A DNA stretch of 64,000 nucleotides, taken from positions 167,501-231,500 of the forward strand of contig NZ_CP150096.1 in assembly GCF_038396765.1 (NCBI RefSeq). The letters run 5' to 3'. Under the pieces are notes generated by a model. The model worked only from the letters and a program-made list of their open reading frames with translations. It searched no databases and was not told where the DNA came from. This document shows positions 16,078 through 23,433 of this stretch, piece after piece. Every line of letters begins with the position of its first letter. The first letter of the stretch is position 1. The stretch comes from Chitinophaga caseinilytica. GTDB lineage: Bacteria > Bacteroidota > Bacteroidia > Chitinophagales > Chitinophagaceae. A program made the translations under genes and the position numbers.

Positions 16078-17451
16078 ATGCAAGTTTGGAAAGATTACCA
16101 GGCCCAGCACAAAGACCGTTTCCTGAACGAGTTGCTGGAACTGTTGAGGATCCCCTCCGTCAGCGCGGACTCCCGCCACAATGAAGACACGAAAAACTGC
16201 GCCGAAGCGGTAAAGCAAAGGCTGGTGGAAGCAGGTGCTGACAAAGTGGAGGTGTGCCCGACTGCCGGTCATCCGATTGTTTACGGCGAAAAGATCATCG
16301 ACCCGAAACTCCCTACCGTACTCGTTTACGGCCACTACGACGTGCAGCCGCCCGACCCGCTGAACCTGTGGGACAGCCCGCCGTTCGAGCCCGTGATCAA
16401 AGACGGCAAGATTTTCGCGCGCGGATCGGCAGACGATAAAGGCCAGTTTTACATGCATGTGAAGGCGTTCGAGACCATGTTCAACACCAATACCCTCCCC
16501 TGCAACGTGAAATTCATGATCGAAGGCGAGGAGGAAGTGGGCTCCGGCAACCTCGGCAAATTCCTTTCTGAAAATAAAGACCGCCTGAAAGCGGACGTGG
16601 TACTGATTTCCGACACGGCCATGATCAGCCTCGACACGCCTTCCCTGGACACGGGGCTTCGTGGCCTGGCGTACATGGAAGTGGAAGTGACCGGCCCGAA
16701 CCGCGACCTTCACTCCGGCGTATACGGCGGCGCGGTGGCCAACCCGGCTACCATCCTGGCGAAAATGATCGCTTCGCTGCACGACGAAAACAACCACATC
16801 ACTATCCCTGGTTTTTACGACGGCGTGGTGGAACTGACCGACGAAGAGCGCAAAGCCCTCAACAGCGCGCCTTTCGACGAGGCAGACTATAAAAAGGACC
16901 TGGGCGTGGACGAGCTCTGGGGCGAGAAAGGCTATTCTACTTTCGAGCGCACCGGCACCCGGCCTACCTGCGAAGTGAACGGTATCTGGGGCGGTTACAC
17001 CGGCGAAGGCGCCAAAACCGTATTGCCTTCCCAGGCGTTCGCGAAGATTTCCATGCGCCTGGTGCCCGGCCAGGACTGGGAAAAGATCTCCGACCTGTTT
17101 GCCAAACACTTCGTGGCCATCGCTCCGAAGTCCGTTAGAGTGAAGGTAACGCCCCACCATGGCGGCGCTCCCTACGTTACGCCCACGGATTCCATCGCTT
17201 TCAAAGCGGCGAGCGAGGCCATCAACGCCACTTTCGGCAAGCAGCCCATCCCCGTTCGCGGCGGCGGCTCCATTCCCATCGTGGCCCTGTTCGAGAAGAT
17301 CCTCGGGCTGAAAACGGTGCTCATGGGCTTCGGGCTCGACAGCGACAACCTGCACTCCCCCAACGAGAAGTACGGGCTCGACAACTATTATAAAGGCATC
17401 GAAACCATCCCTTATTTCCACAAGTATTTTGCGGAACTGAGCGGTAAATAA
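16078..17451 (+). CDS. M20 family dipeptidase
   Basis: A 457-residue metallopeptidase of the M20 (CNDP/PepV-like) group, which hydrolyses dipeptides in the cytoplasm. Zinc-site motifs are clear: YGHYDVQPPDP, ARGSADDKGQ, MIEGEEEVGSGNL and, near the C-terminus, LHSPNEKYG. A dimerisation insert runs from about residue 200 to 370. There is no signal peptide. It is a single gene with a bidirectional terminator separating it from the convergent pgk gene. Substrate preference cannot be read from the sequence. Confidence 0.95.
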   Translation: MQVWKDYQAQHKDRFLNELLELLRIPSVSADSRHNEDTKNCAEAVKQRLVEAGADKVEVCPTAGHPIVYGEKIIDPKLPTVLVYGHYDVQPPDPLNLWDSPPFEPVIKDGKIFARGSADDKGQFYMHVKAFETMFNTNTLPCNVKFMIEGEEEVGSGNLGKFLSENKDRLKADVVLISDTAMISLDTPSLDTGLRGLAYMEVEVTGPNRDLHSGVYGGAVANPATILAKMIASLHDENNHITIPGFYDGVVELTDEERKALNSAPFDEADYKKDLGVDELWGEKGYSTFERTGTRPTCEVNGIWGGYTGEGAKTVLPSQAFAKISMRLVPGQDWEKISDLFAKHFVAIAPKSVRVKVTPHHGGAPYVTPTDSIAFKAASEAINATFGKQPIPVRGGGSIPIVALFEKILGLKTVLMGFGLDSDNLHSPNEKYGLDNYYKGIETIPYFHKYFAELSGK

Positions 17452-17466
17452 TGACCGTTTTTAACG

Positions 17467-17505
17467 GAAAAGCCCGGCTGGTACGACCAGGCCGGGCTTT
17501 TTTAT
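17467..17505. terminator. Bidirectional terminator between the M20 dipeptidase and pgk
   Basis: Stem AAAGCCCGGCCTGGT-like arms around an ACG loop, with T-rich sequence on both strands; it serves two convergent genes. Confidence 0.85.
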
Positions 17506-17523
17506 TATGGTATTAATACCTTC

Positions 17524-18720
17524 TTACTTTCTAACCGCCGCGATGCCGGGGAGCACCTTGCCTTCGAAGAATTCGAGCATGGCGCCGCCGCCGGTGGATA
17601 CGTAGCTTACTTTGTCGGCCAGGCCGAACTGGTTGACCGCCGCTACGGAGTCGCCGCCGCCTACGAGGGTGAACGCGCCGTTTTCGGTCGCTTTCACGAT
17701 GGCTTCTGCCACGGCTTTGGTGCCGCCCTGGAAGGCGGGCATTTCGAACACGCCCATGGGCCCGTTCCAGAGGATGGTTTTGCTGGCAGCGATCACTTCG
17801 CTGAATTTCGCGATGGATTTTTTGCCGATATCGAGGCCCATCCAGCCGGCGGGGATATTGTCGTTGGAGACTTCCTGGGTGTTGGCGTCTGCCGCAAACT
17901 TGTCTGCCGCGATGGAATCTTCGGGGATGAGGAGTTGTACGCCGAGGGATTTTGCTTTGGCGAGCAGTTCGTTGGCGAGGTCGAGTTTATCGTTTTCCAC
18001 GAGGGAGTTGCCGATTTCCTTGCCCTGGGCTTTGAGGAAAGTGTATGCCATGCCGCCGCCGATGATGATGTTATTGGCTTTGGACATGAGGTTCTCGATG
18101 ATGAGGATTTTGTCGGACACCTTGGCGCCGCCGAGGATGGCGGTGAAGGGTTTTTCCGCGCTGTGGAGCACTTTTTCGGCGCTGGCGGTTTCGGCTTCCA
18201 TGAGGAGGCCGAACATTTTCTTCTCTTTCGGGAAGAATTCGGCGATCACGGCCGTGGAGGCGTGGGCGCGGTGGGCGGTACCGAATGCGTCGTTCACGTA
18301 CACATCGCCCAGTTTGGCCAGTTTTTCGGCAAAACCCTTGTCGCCTTTCTCTTCTTCCTTGTGGAAACGGAGGTTTTCGAGGAGGAGGACTTCACCCATC
18401 TGGAGGTTATCCGCGGCTTTTTCGGCGGCTTCGCCGATGCAGTCTTCCGCGAATTTCACGGTAGCGCCATCGAGCAGTTTGATGAGGTGGTTTACCAGGT
18501 GGCGGAGGGAATATTTATCGGTGGGGCCGTCTTTCGGGCGGCCGAGGTGGCTCATGAGGATGACGGCGCCGCCGTCTGCGAGGATTTTCTTGACGGTGGG
18601 CGCGGCGGCCTGCATGCGGGTGTCGTCCGTGATTTCGAGCTTATCGTTGAGGGGCACGTTGAAATCCACGCGCACTACGGCTTTCTGGCCTTTGAAATTA
18701 TGCTGGGAGAATTGGCTCAT
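17524..18720 (-). CDS. pgk: Phosphoglycerate kinase
   Basis: A 398-residue glycolytic enzyme that transfers phosphate from 1,3-bisphosphoglycerate to ADP. The N-terminal [12 protein letters not shown], the [12 protein letters not shown] region, and the C-terminal [11 protein letters not shown] and [14 protein letters not shown] nucleotide-site segments are all present. The start MSQFSQHNF at 18720 is preferred over an in-frame ATG ten codons upstream, because it matches the family's beginning. It is downstream of gapA on the same strand, the next step of the pathway, with a hairpin terminator between them that may lower read-through. Confidence 0.98.
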   Translation of the reverse strand: MSQFSQHNFKGQKAVVRVDFNVPLNDKLEITDDTRMQAAAPTVKKILADGGAVILMSHLGRPKDGPTDKYSLRHLVNHLIKLLDGATVKFAEDCIGEAAEKAADNLQMGEVLLLENLRFHKEEEKGDKGFAEKLAKLGDVYVNDAFGTAHRAHASTAVIAEFFPKEKKMFGLLMEAETASAEKVLHSAEKPFTAILGGAKVSDKILIIENLMSKANNIIIGGGMAYTFLKAQGKEIGNSLVENDKLDLANELLAKAKSLGVQLLIPEDSIAADKFAADANTQEVSNDNIPAGWMGLDIGKKSIAKFSEVIAASKTILWNGPMGVFEMPAFQGGTKAVAEAIVKATENGAFTLVGGGDSVAAVNQFGLADKVSYVSTGGGAMLEFFEGKVLPGIAAVRK

Positions 18721-18746
18721 TGTTGGGTGAGTTTTAGGAAAGTAAG

Positions 18747-18793
18747 ACAAAAAACCCTCCGCACGGCTGGGTTTCAGCTGGATGCGGAGGGTT
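18747..18793 (-). terminator. Terminator between gapA and pgk
   Basis: Arms AACCCTCCGCA / TGCGGAGGGTT (18753-18763 and 18783-18793), followed on the minus strand by a run of T. It lies between the gapA stop and the pgk start, so pgk either has its own promoter or depends on read-through. Confidence 0.8.
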
Positions 18794-18816
18794 GGCGATA
18801 TGATCGGCGGGCTTGA

Positions 18817-19833
18817 TTATTTGGAGATCAGGCCTGCGAAGTGCTTCACGGTGCGTACGAGCTGGGAAACGTAGGACATTTCGTTATCGTACCAGGAAAC
18901 GGTTTTCACCATTTGAACGTCGCCCTGCGTCATCACTTTGGTCTGTGTTGCGTCGAACAGGGATCCGAAGTGGATGCCGATGATGTCGGAGCTTACGATT
19001 TCGTCTTCGGTGTAGCCGAAAGATTCGTTAGCGGCGGCTTTCATGGCTGCGTTCACTTCTTCTGCCGTTACCTTTTTGGAGAGGATGGTGGTCAGTTCGG
19101 TGAGGGATCCGGTGATGGTGGGAACGCGTTGGGCGTTACCGTCCAGTTTACCCTTCAGCTCGGGCAGTACGAGGCCGATGGCTTTAGCGGCGCCGGTGCT
19201 GTTGGGCACGATGTTGGCGGCTGCGGCGCGGGCGCGGCGGAGGTCGCCTTTCGGGTGCGGAGCGTCGAGGGTGTTCTGGTCGTTGGTGTAGGCGTGGATG
19301 GTGGTCATGAGGCCGGTAACGATGCCGAATTTATCGTTCATTACTTTTGCCATGGGGGCGAGACAGTTGGTGGTGCAGGAAGCGCAGGAGATAACTGTTT
19401 CGGAGCCATCCAGGATATCGTGGTTTACGTTGAATACAACGGTTTTGAGGTCGCCGGTGGCGGGGGCGGAGATAACCACGCGTTTAGCGCCGGCGGTGAT
19501 GTGCGCTTCGGCTTTGGCTTTGTCGGTGAAGAAGCCGGTGCACTCGATTACCACGTCGATATCGTGGTTTTTCCAGGGAATCTGGGAGGGATCTTTCTGG
19601 GCATATATCTTCACTTCCTCGCCGTTTACAACGATAGCGTTGTCGGTGTGCTTCACGTCCTGTCCAAATCTACCTTGTGCAGAGTCATATTTCAGCAAAT
19701 GTGCCAAAACCGCGGGGCTGGTCAGGTCGTTAATCGCTACCACGTCGATGCCGGGCATGTTGTAAATCTGGCGGAAGACCAGGCGGCCGATGCGACCGAA
19801 ACCATTAATACCAATTTTAAGAGAAGTTCCCAT
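18817..19833 (-). CDS. gapA: Glyceraldehyde-3-phosphate dehydrogenase, type I
   Basis: A 338-residue NAD-dependent enzyme that oxidises and phosphorylates glyceraldehyde 3-phosphate. The NAD-binding start [14 protein letters not shown], the catalytic cysteine in [12 protein letters not shown] and the C-terminal [14 protein letters not shown] are all intact. It lies immediately upstream of pgk on the same strand. A plausible promoter lies 36-66 bp upstream of the start codon. Confidence 0.98.
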   Translation of the reverse strand: MGTSLKIGINGFGRIGRLVFRQIYNMPGIDVVAINDLTSPAVLAHLLKYDSAQGRFGQDVKHTDNAIVVNGEEVKIYAQKDPSQIPWKNHDIDVVIECTGFFTDKAKAEAHITAGAKRVVISAPATGDLKTVVFNVNHDILDGSETVISCASCTTNCLAPMAKVMNDKFGIVTGLMTTIHAYTNDQNTLDAPHPKGDLRRARAAAANIVPNSTGAAKAIGLVLPELKGKLDGNAQRVPTITGSLTELTTILSKKVTAEEVNAAMKAAANESFGYTEDEIVSSDIIGIHFGSLFDATQTKVMTQGDVQMVKTVSWYDNEMSYVSQLVRTVKHFAGLISK

Positions 19834-19868
19834 TTTACACTGTAGTTTGTAGATGAAAAATTGAGTAG

Positions 19869-19899
19869 CGAAATTACAAGGTTAGCGGGGATTAATCAA
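19869..19899 (-). promoter_or_regulatory. Probable gapA promoter
   Basis: On the minus strand TTGA, a 19-bp spacer and TAATTTCG, close to the Bacteroidota TTTG / TAnnTTTG pattern with one mismatch in each box. Confidence 0.4.
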
Positions 19900-19925
19900 T
19901 AACTATTTACTTAACTGAAATTTTT

Positions 19926-19956
19926 TTTGGAAATTTCGAAATGGATATTACCTTTG
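19926..19956 (+). promoter_or_regulatory. Promoter of tRNA-Glu
   Basis: TTTG at 19926-19929, a 19-bp spacer and an exact TACCTTTG -7 element at 19949-19956. Transcription would begin about 11 bases before the tRNA. Confidence 0.75.
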
Positions 19957-19974
19957 CAATCCCAAACGGGAAAT

Positions 19975-20046
19975 GCCGCGTTGGTCAATCGGCTAAGACG
20001 CCTCCCTTTCACGGAGGAATGACGGGTTCGACTCCCGTACGCGGTA
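19975..20046 (+). tRNA. tRNA-Glu (anticodon TTC)
   Basis: Cloverleaf read by eye: acceptor GCCGCGT / ACGCGGT (first pair G-U), D arm GTC...GAC, anticodon stem CCTCC / GGAGG with loop CTTTCAC (anticodon TTC), T arm ACGGG-TTCGACT-CCCGT and discriminator A. CCA is not encoded. A canonical promoter lies upstream and a strong terminator follows. The 3' part of this gene and the terminator recur at 20726-20787. Confidence 0.95.
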
Positions 20047-20092
20047 CGAAATCTTAAACGGGCTGTTCTTTACGAACAGCCCGTTTTGTTTT
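20031..20092 (+). repeat. Direct repeat, copy A (tRNA-Glu 3' end plus terminator)
   Basis: 62 bp from the T loop of tRNA-Glu through the T-run of its terminator. It matches 20726-20787 at 57 of 62 positions without gaps. The pair flanks the small secreted-protein gene in the manner of integration att sites or a duplicated insertion point. Confidence 0.85.
20056..20092 (+). terminator. Terminator of tRNA-Glu
   Basis: Arms AACGGGCTGTTC / GAACAGCCCGTT around a short loop, then a T-rich tract. Confidence 0.9.
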
Positions 20093-20173
20093 GGGGTAAG
20101 CTTCAAAACCCCAGATTTATCCAATAGCGATCTAGGCTACACTATTAGTTTTTCCTATATTTATTACGTTAAC

Positions 20174-20188
20174 CAGCCAATTTGGCTG
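20174..20188 (+). promoter_or_regulatory. Inverted repeat upstream of the small secreted-protein gene
   Basis: CAGCCAA-T-TTGGCTG, perfect 7-bp arms, 28 bp before the start codon. It could be an operator or a small leader hairpin. Confidence 0.35.
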
Positions 20189-20215
20189 CATTTTTAACCC
20201 TGACAACTGCTATTT

Positions 20216-20716
20216 ATGAAACCCATTTTAGTTATGACAATTGTCTGTGTATCCTTCTTTTTGAAAACCAATATTACTAATGCACAATCCAATTGTGATG
20301 ATGTAAAAAAAGAGAACGAATACCTGAAAAAAGCATTGCATATCTCAACCCCCACAAAAACCGTCACCACAGCCAACATAGATTTCAATATCATAAAACT
20401 GGAAGGGAATACAAAAGATCAGTCCGTTACACTACACATGACATTTGTAAATCACAATGCAAATGAAGCTATCCAGTATTATGAAATCAGGGCGATCGAC
20501 GTAGAAGGCAATGAGTATAAGGGGGAAAACCGTTCCATAGGAAGTTCAGGTAGCAGGAATACACTGTACACCGATACACCGGTCAAATCCACTGTTACTT
20601 TCCACAAAGTATTGCCATCCGTGAAAATGATGAAGTTGATACATATCGAATTTCTGTATGAAAAACCTTCAAACGTGGAAATTGAATTTAAGGACTTGCC
20701 CATCACCTGGAAATAA
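20216..20716 (+). CDS. Small secreted protein of unknown family
   Basis: A 166-residue protein I do not recognise. Residues 1-23 form a signal peptide ending TNAQS. A short charged helix (DDVKKENEYLKKAL) follows, then a beta-rich domain (ANIDFNIIKLEGNTKDQSVTLHMTFVN onward) resembling immunoglobulin-like extracellular folds. The gene is AT-rich compared with its surroundings. It is the only sizeable gene between the two copies of the tRNA-Glu end, so it probably arrived or was duplicated together with that repeat. Confidence 0.75.
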   Translation: MKPILVMTIVCVSFFLKTNITNAQSNCDDVKKENEYLKKALHISTPTKTVTTANIDFNIIKLEGNTKDQSVTLHMTFVNHNANEAIQYYEIRAIDVEGNEYKGENRSIGSSGSRNTLYTDTPVKSTVTFHKVLPSVKMMKLIHIEFLYEKPSNVEIEFKDLPITWK

Positions 20717-20725
20717 TCTCCGCAA

Positions 20726-20787
20726 ACTCCCGATCACGGTACAAAATCTTAAACGGGCTGTTCTTTACGAGCAGCCCGTTTTGTTTT
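20726..20787 (+). repeat. Direct repeat, copy B (tRNA-Glu 3' end plus terminator)
   Basis: Second copy of the 62-bp element; mismatches lie mainly in the part matching the tRNA acceptor arm, while the terminator hairpin is kept. It begins 10 bp after the stop of the small secreted-protein gene and probably acts as that gene's terminator. No tRNA body precedes it. Confidence 0.85.
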
Positions 20788-20896
20788 TTATATCTTCCTC
20801 CCCACCCAACTTCTTCACCCTCTTCCAAAATTCCAGCATCTCTTCACATTGTTTGGGTAATTCCAATTCTTTAATTCATCATTCTCTTTCGCAAGC

Positions 20897-21004
20897 ATGG
20901 CTTTAAAGGTTAAAATCGATTTGGAAAATCATTATAAGATTAATGATGTCAGTAAGGATTTAAGTTCTTTTACGTTTTCAAGCCAACTCAAAGACATTAC
21001 TTAA
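20897..21004 (+). CDS. Tiny open frame, 35 residues
   Basis: Begins MALKVKIDLENHYKINDVSK and ends at a TAA 11 bp before the next small frame. It is AT-rich and unlike the surrounding genes. It may be a remnant or a real micro-protein; support is limited to its position beside the next small gene. Confidence 0.3.
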   Translation: MALKVKIDLENHYKINDVSKDLSSFTFSSQLKDIT

Positions 21005-21014
21005 TTTTAAGGTT

Positions 21015-21185
21015 ATGAATAAGAAACTAATCCGGGAAATAGCCGCCTTGAAGAAAAAAGCCAAAGAAAATAGTGGCCGGATAGAAAAATTCAAAATTGC
21101 CCAGCCGCATACTTCCTCTTTGCATGCAGTGATTAAAACACGCGAGCAGGCAGATACTTTTATGGCAATTTTGAAGAGCCTCTGA
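21015..21185 (+). CDS. Small basic helical protein, 56 residues
   Basis: Begins MNKKLIREIAALKKKAKENS and ends TFMAILKSL. It is lysine-rich and predicted mostly helical. Codon usage is consistent through the frame. It follows the 35-residue frame by 11 bp and ends 4 bp from the stop of a decayed exonuclease fragment on the opposite strand. I do not recognise a family; a toxin-antitoxin-like or regulatory micro-protein is only a guess. Confidence 0.45.
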   Translation: MNKKLIREIAALKKKAKENSGRIEKFKIAQPHTSSLHAVIKTREQADTFMAILKSL

Positions 21186-21189
21186 TTTC

Positions 21190-21260
21190 TCATTTTTTTC
21201 CCTTCAACTCCCACTTCCGTTTCAACGTCTGCAATACTTCCGCATTCCTTTCGCATCGCC
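21190..21260 (-). pseudogene. C-terminal remnant of a second 3'-5' exonuclease
   Basis: Read on the minus strand, and allowing one missing base, it encodes GDAKG-AEVLQTLKRKWELKGKK followed by a stop. This parallels the end of the intact exonuclease at 22784-23302 (DDAKGNAEALLTMKRELGLKIKL). Nothing recognisable of the upstream 150 residues remains next to it; the imine reductase gene takes its place. It is a diverged paralogue, not a fresh copy. Confidence 0.65.
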
Positions 21261-21328
21261 TCTCCCAGGCAGAAAGATAAAGGCACGATCCCTCGTGCCC
21301 CTATCCCCTGAACCCAGCAGTAAACTCC

Positions 21329-22183
21329 CTACCGCAACGTCTTCATCAACGCGGAAATGCGCTCCTGTCCGAATCCCGCGCCCTGCGCCTTTCGGAACAT
21401 CTGCTGCGCGAACCCGGCAAACCCGCCGTCGATTTTGTTCTCGGCCGACAGCCGCACCATCAGCTCGAACGTCCCGGCGCAAATATCGATCGAACTTTGC
21501 GGCTCGGCATAGCGCTGCTCCTGGATATCGTCGCCGGTATCCTTGATCATCTGCCCGAGCACCGGCGAAATATCCCGCACCATCTGGCCAAGGTCCGCCA
21601 CCGACATACCTTCCGACTCCATGATCCCAGCGCCGTTCAAAAATCCGATCATCATCCCGAACATGCTCGACAACGCAGCGAGGTCCCAGGCGGAAGCAGC
21701 ACCCGGCGCCTCACCCATGTATTTCAGTCCGCCACCGAGGATCCGCAACGCAGGCTCCGCGTGCTTCCAGGCCGCCGAGCTGCCCGACAAAAAGATCGGC
21801 GTTTCCGCCGCGCCCATTTGCGAAGGTGTAGCCAGTATAGCGCCATCCAGGTATGCAGCACCCCGCTCCGTGAACGACGCCGCCATGGAACGGGCGTCCT
21901 GCGGCGTGCCGGTACTGAGCTGGACAACCGTTTTCCCCTCCAGCGATACACCCGTCAATACCTGTTCCGTTGCAGGATAATCGAGCAGACAAATCAATAT
22001 GATATCGCTGTCCGCGACCGCGCGATGAATATCCGCGGTAAAAGTAGCGCCGGCTTCCACCAGTTTACCCGCCTTCGCCTCCGAACGGTTCCAAACGGTT
22101 ACGTGTTTTCCCTGCTCCAGGAGCAAACGCGCCAATACGCTTCCCATAGCGCCTAATCCGATCATTAATATCTTTTCTTTCAT
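21329..22183 (-). CDS. Imine reductase-like NADPH-dependent dehydrogenase
   Basis: A 284-residue protein of the 6-phosphogluconate/beta-hydroxyacid dehydrogenase superfamily. It opens with a Rossmann motif (MIGLGAMGS, residues 7-15), followed by VWNRSEAKAGKL, whose Arg-Ser suggests NADP preference. The segment AYLDGAILATPSQMG is typical of imine reductases, and the catalytic lysine of hydroxyisobutyrate dehydrogenases is not evident. The C-terminal half is the all-helical dimerisation domain. It is divergent from an HxlR regulator across 200 bp containing an 18-bp palindrome. The physiological substrate is unknown. Confidence 0.88.
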   Translation of the reverse strand: MKEKILMIGLGAMGSVLARLLLEQGKHVTVWNRSEAKAGKLVEAGATFTADIHRAVADSDIILICLLDYPATEQVLTGVSLEGKTVVQLSTGTPQDARSMAASFTERGAAYLDGAILATPSQMGAAETPIFLSGSSAAWKHAEPALRILGGGLKYMGEAPGAASAWDLAALSSMFGMMIGFLNGAGIMESEGMSVADLGQMVRDISPVLGQMIKDTGDDIQEQRYAEPQSSIDICAGTFELMVRLSAENKIDGGFAGFAQQMFRKAQGAGFGQERISALMKTLR

Positions 22184-22322
22184 CTTGTTTTCTTTTTAAA
22201 TGTTGAATATGGCTGGATCGCAAGAAAGGCAGCGCCGCGGGTCCGCCAGCCCTTCTTCGCTTTCACAACACAAAGAAACGGCAAGCGGAAACGGCTGACA
22301 ATACGGGAAAGAATAGTCAGGT

Positions 22323-22340
22323 AGGGATAATTTTATCCCT
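22323..22340. promoter_or_regulatory. Candidate HxlR operator between the imine reductase and hxlR genes
   Basis: AGGGATAA-TT-TTATCCCT, perfect 8-bp arms, in the shared intergenic region 45 bp upstream of the hxlR start. HxlR proteins are dimeric winged-helix regulators that bind such dyads, commonly controlling the divergent gene. Confidence 0.5.
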
Positions 22341-22384
22341 GTCCGCCGAAACCCTTAATTTCGGGGATGTAAAACCCAGGCGAT

Positions 22385-22762
22385 ATGTATGAGAAAAAGA
22401 TCCCGAAAGATTTCAGTTGCGGCATGGCCGTTTTGATGGAAATTATCGGAGGAAAGTGGAAATCTTATTTATTGTTTCTCATCAGCAATGGCATCCGGCG
22501 GCCGAGTGAGCTGCACCGGCAGATCCCGACTGCAACGGCACGGGTGTTGAATCTGCAATTAAAGGAGCTGGAGTTTCATGGCATTATCCAAAAGGAGATT
22601 TACCCGGAACTTCCACCGCGCTCGGAATATTCGCTCACAGCCCTGGGACAGTCGCTCATGCCCGTCATTAACGCCATGGACGCCTGGGGAAGCGGGCATG
22701 TCGGGGAGTTCCGGCTATTGATGGAGCGCAAAAGCGGATCGTTATTTCCATCCGGGGAGTAA
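22385..22762 (+). CDS. HxlR family transcriptional regulator
   Basis: A 125-residue MarR-like winged-helix protein of the HxlR group: VLMEIIGGKWKSYLLFLISNG, RPSELHRQIPTATARVLNLQLKELE and PPRSEYSLTALGQSL. The cysteine in FSCGMAV near the N-terminus is at the position where redox- or quinone-sensing HxlR proteins (YodB, HypR) carry theirs. It is divergent from the imine reductase gene and probably controls it. A signal such as an electrophile or carbonyl compound is inference only. Confidence 0.93.
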   Translation: MYEKKIPKDFSCGMAVLMEIIGGKWKSYLLFLISNGIRRPSELHRQIPTATARVLNLQLKELEFHGIIQKEIYPELPPRSEYSLTALGQSLMPVINAMDAWGSGHVGEFRLLMERKSGSLFPSGE

Positions 22763-22783
22763 CAAACGCCGAATGCACTTTCT

Positions 22784-23302
22784 TCACAACTTTATCTTCA
22801 ACCCCAATTCCCGCTTCATCGTCAACAATGCTTCCGCATTCCCTTTCGCATCGTCTACCGGGTGATGCGTGTGCTTCGTCTGGCGAAGGTGCTTGAAGTT
22901 TTTGAACATATCTTTCTCCATGCCCTTATACAAACTTCCGAGGTTTTGCGAACTGTGGCCAAAGGGATTGGAACCGGTAAAATGGTGAAAATACCAGCAG
23001 ACGAACATCCAGTCGAAACCGTTATTGTCGCTGATGAAAACGGGCCTGTCCTTACAGTTCGCCCTCAACCAATCCGCGAAGGATTCCATGACGGCCCTCG
23101 GATCATCGAATCCAAGGGTTTCTTCCCGGGTATGGCCGGAAACCGCCAATGCTTCGGGATTGTACTTTTCTGAAACCGGCCTTAACCTGCCGTAAAACGT
23201 GGTGTCGAGCCATTCGTTCACCAACACCGCCCCGAAAGAAATCATGGAAAAGTCGCCAGGTATAGGGCCGTCGGTTTCCACATCAACCATGATGTATGCC
23301 AT
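22784..23302 (-). CDS. DEDDh-type 3'-5' exonuclease
   Basis: A 172-residue protein of the RNase H-like exonuclease group. Catalytic acids D7 and E9 are in IMVDVETDG, a further aspartate is in FISDNNGFDWMF, and the C-terminal HHPVDDAKGNAEAL supplies the general base histidine and last aspartate. It is close to small exoribonuclease/DNA-polymerase-epsilon-like single-domain nucleases. The RNA or DNA substrate cannot be determined. A degraded copy of its last ~23 codons lies 1.5 kb away on the same strand at 21190, on the other side of the imine reductase/HxlR pair. Confidence 0.9.
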   Translation of the reverse strand: MAYIMVDVETDGPIPGDFSMISFGAVLVNEWLDTTFYGRLRPVSEKYNPEALAVSGHTREETLGFDDPRAVMESFADWLRANCKDRPVFISDNNGFDWMFVCWYFHHFTGSNPFGHSSQNLGSLYKGMEKDMFKNFKHLRQTKHTHHPVDDAKGNAEALLTMKRELGLKIKL

Positions 23303-23377
23303 GTGATCAGTTTATCATGGAAGATATATTTTTTATCGCCCAGGGAATTTCAAGGCTATTCCCCGCCATAACCAGCA

Positions 23378-23410
23378 TAAAAAAAACGCCCGGACCTCTC
23401 AGCCCGGGCG
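23378..23410 (-). terminator. Terminator of the ECF/FecR/SusCD locus
   Basis: Arms CGCCCGG / CCGGGCG (23387-23393 and 23404-23410) with a long T run on the minus strand. Confidence 0.85.
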
Positions 23411-23433
23411 CCCCTATCAAGTCCTAAAAATCA

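Noticed and set aside
20216..20716. Small secreted-protein gene considered as an integrase or phage gene within the tRNA-flanked unit
   Set aside because: It has a signal peptide and a beta-rich domain, with no recombinase motifs; no integrase is visible anywhere in the window.
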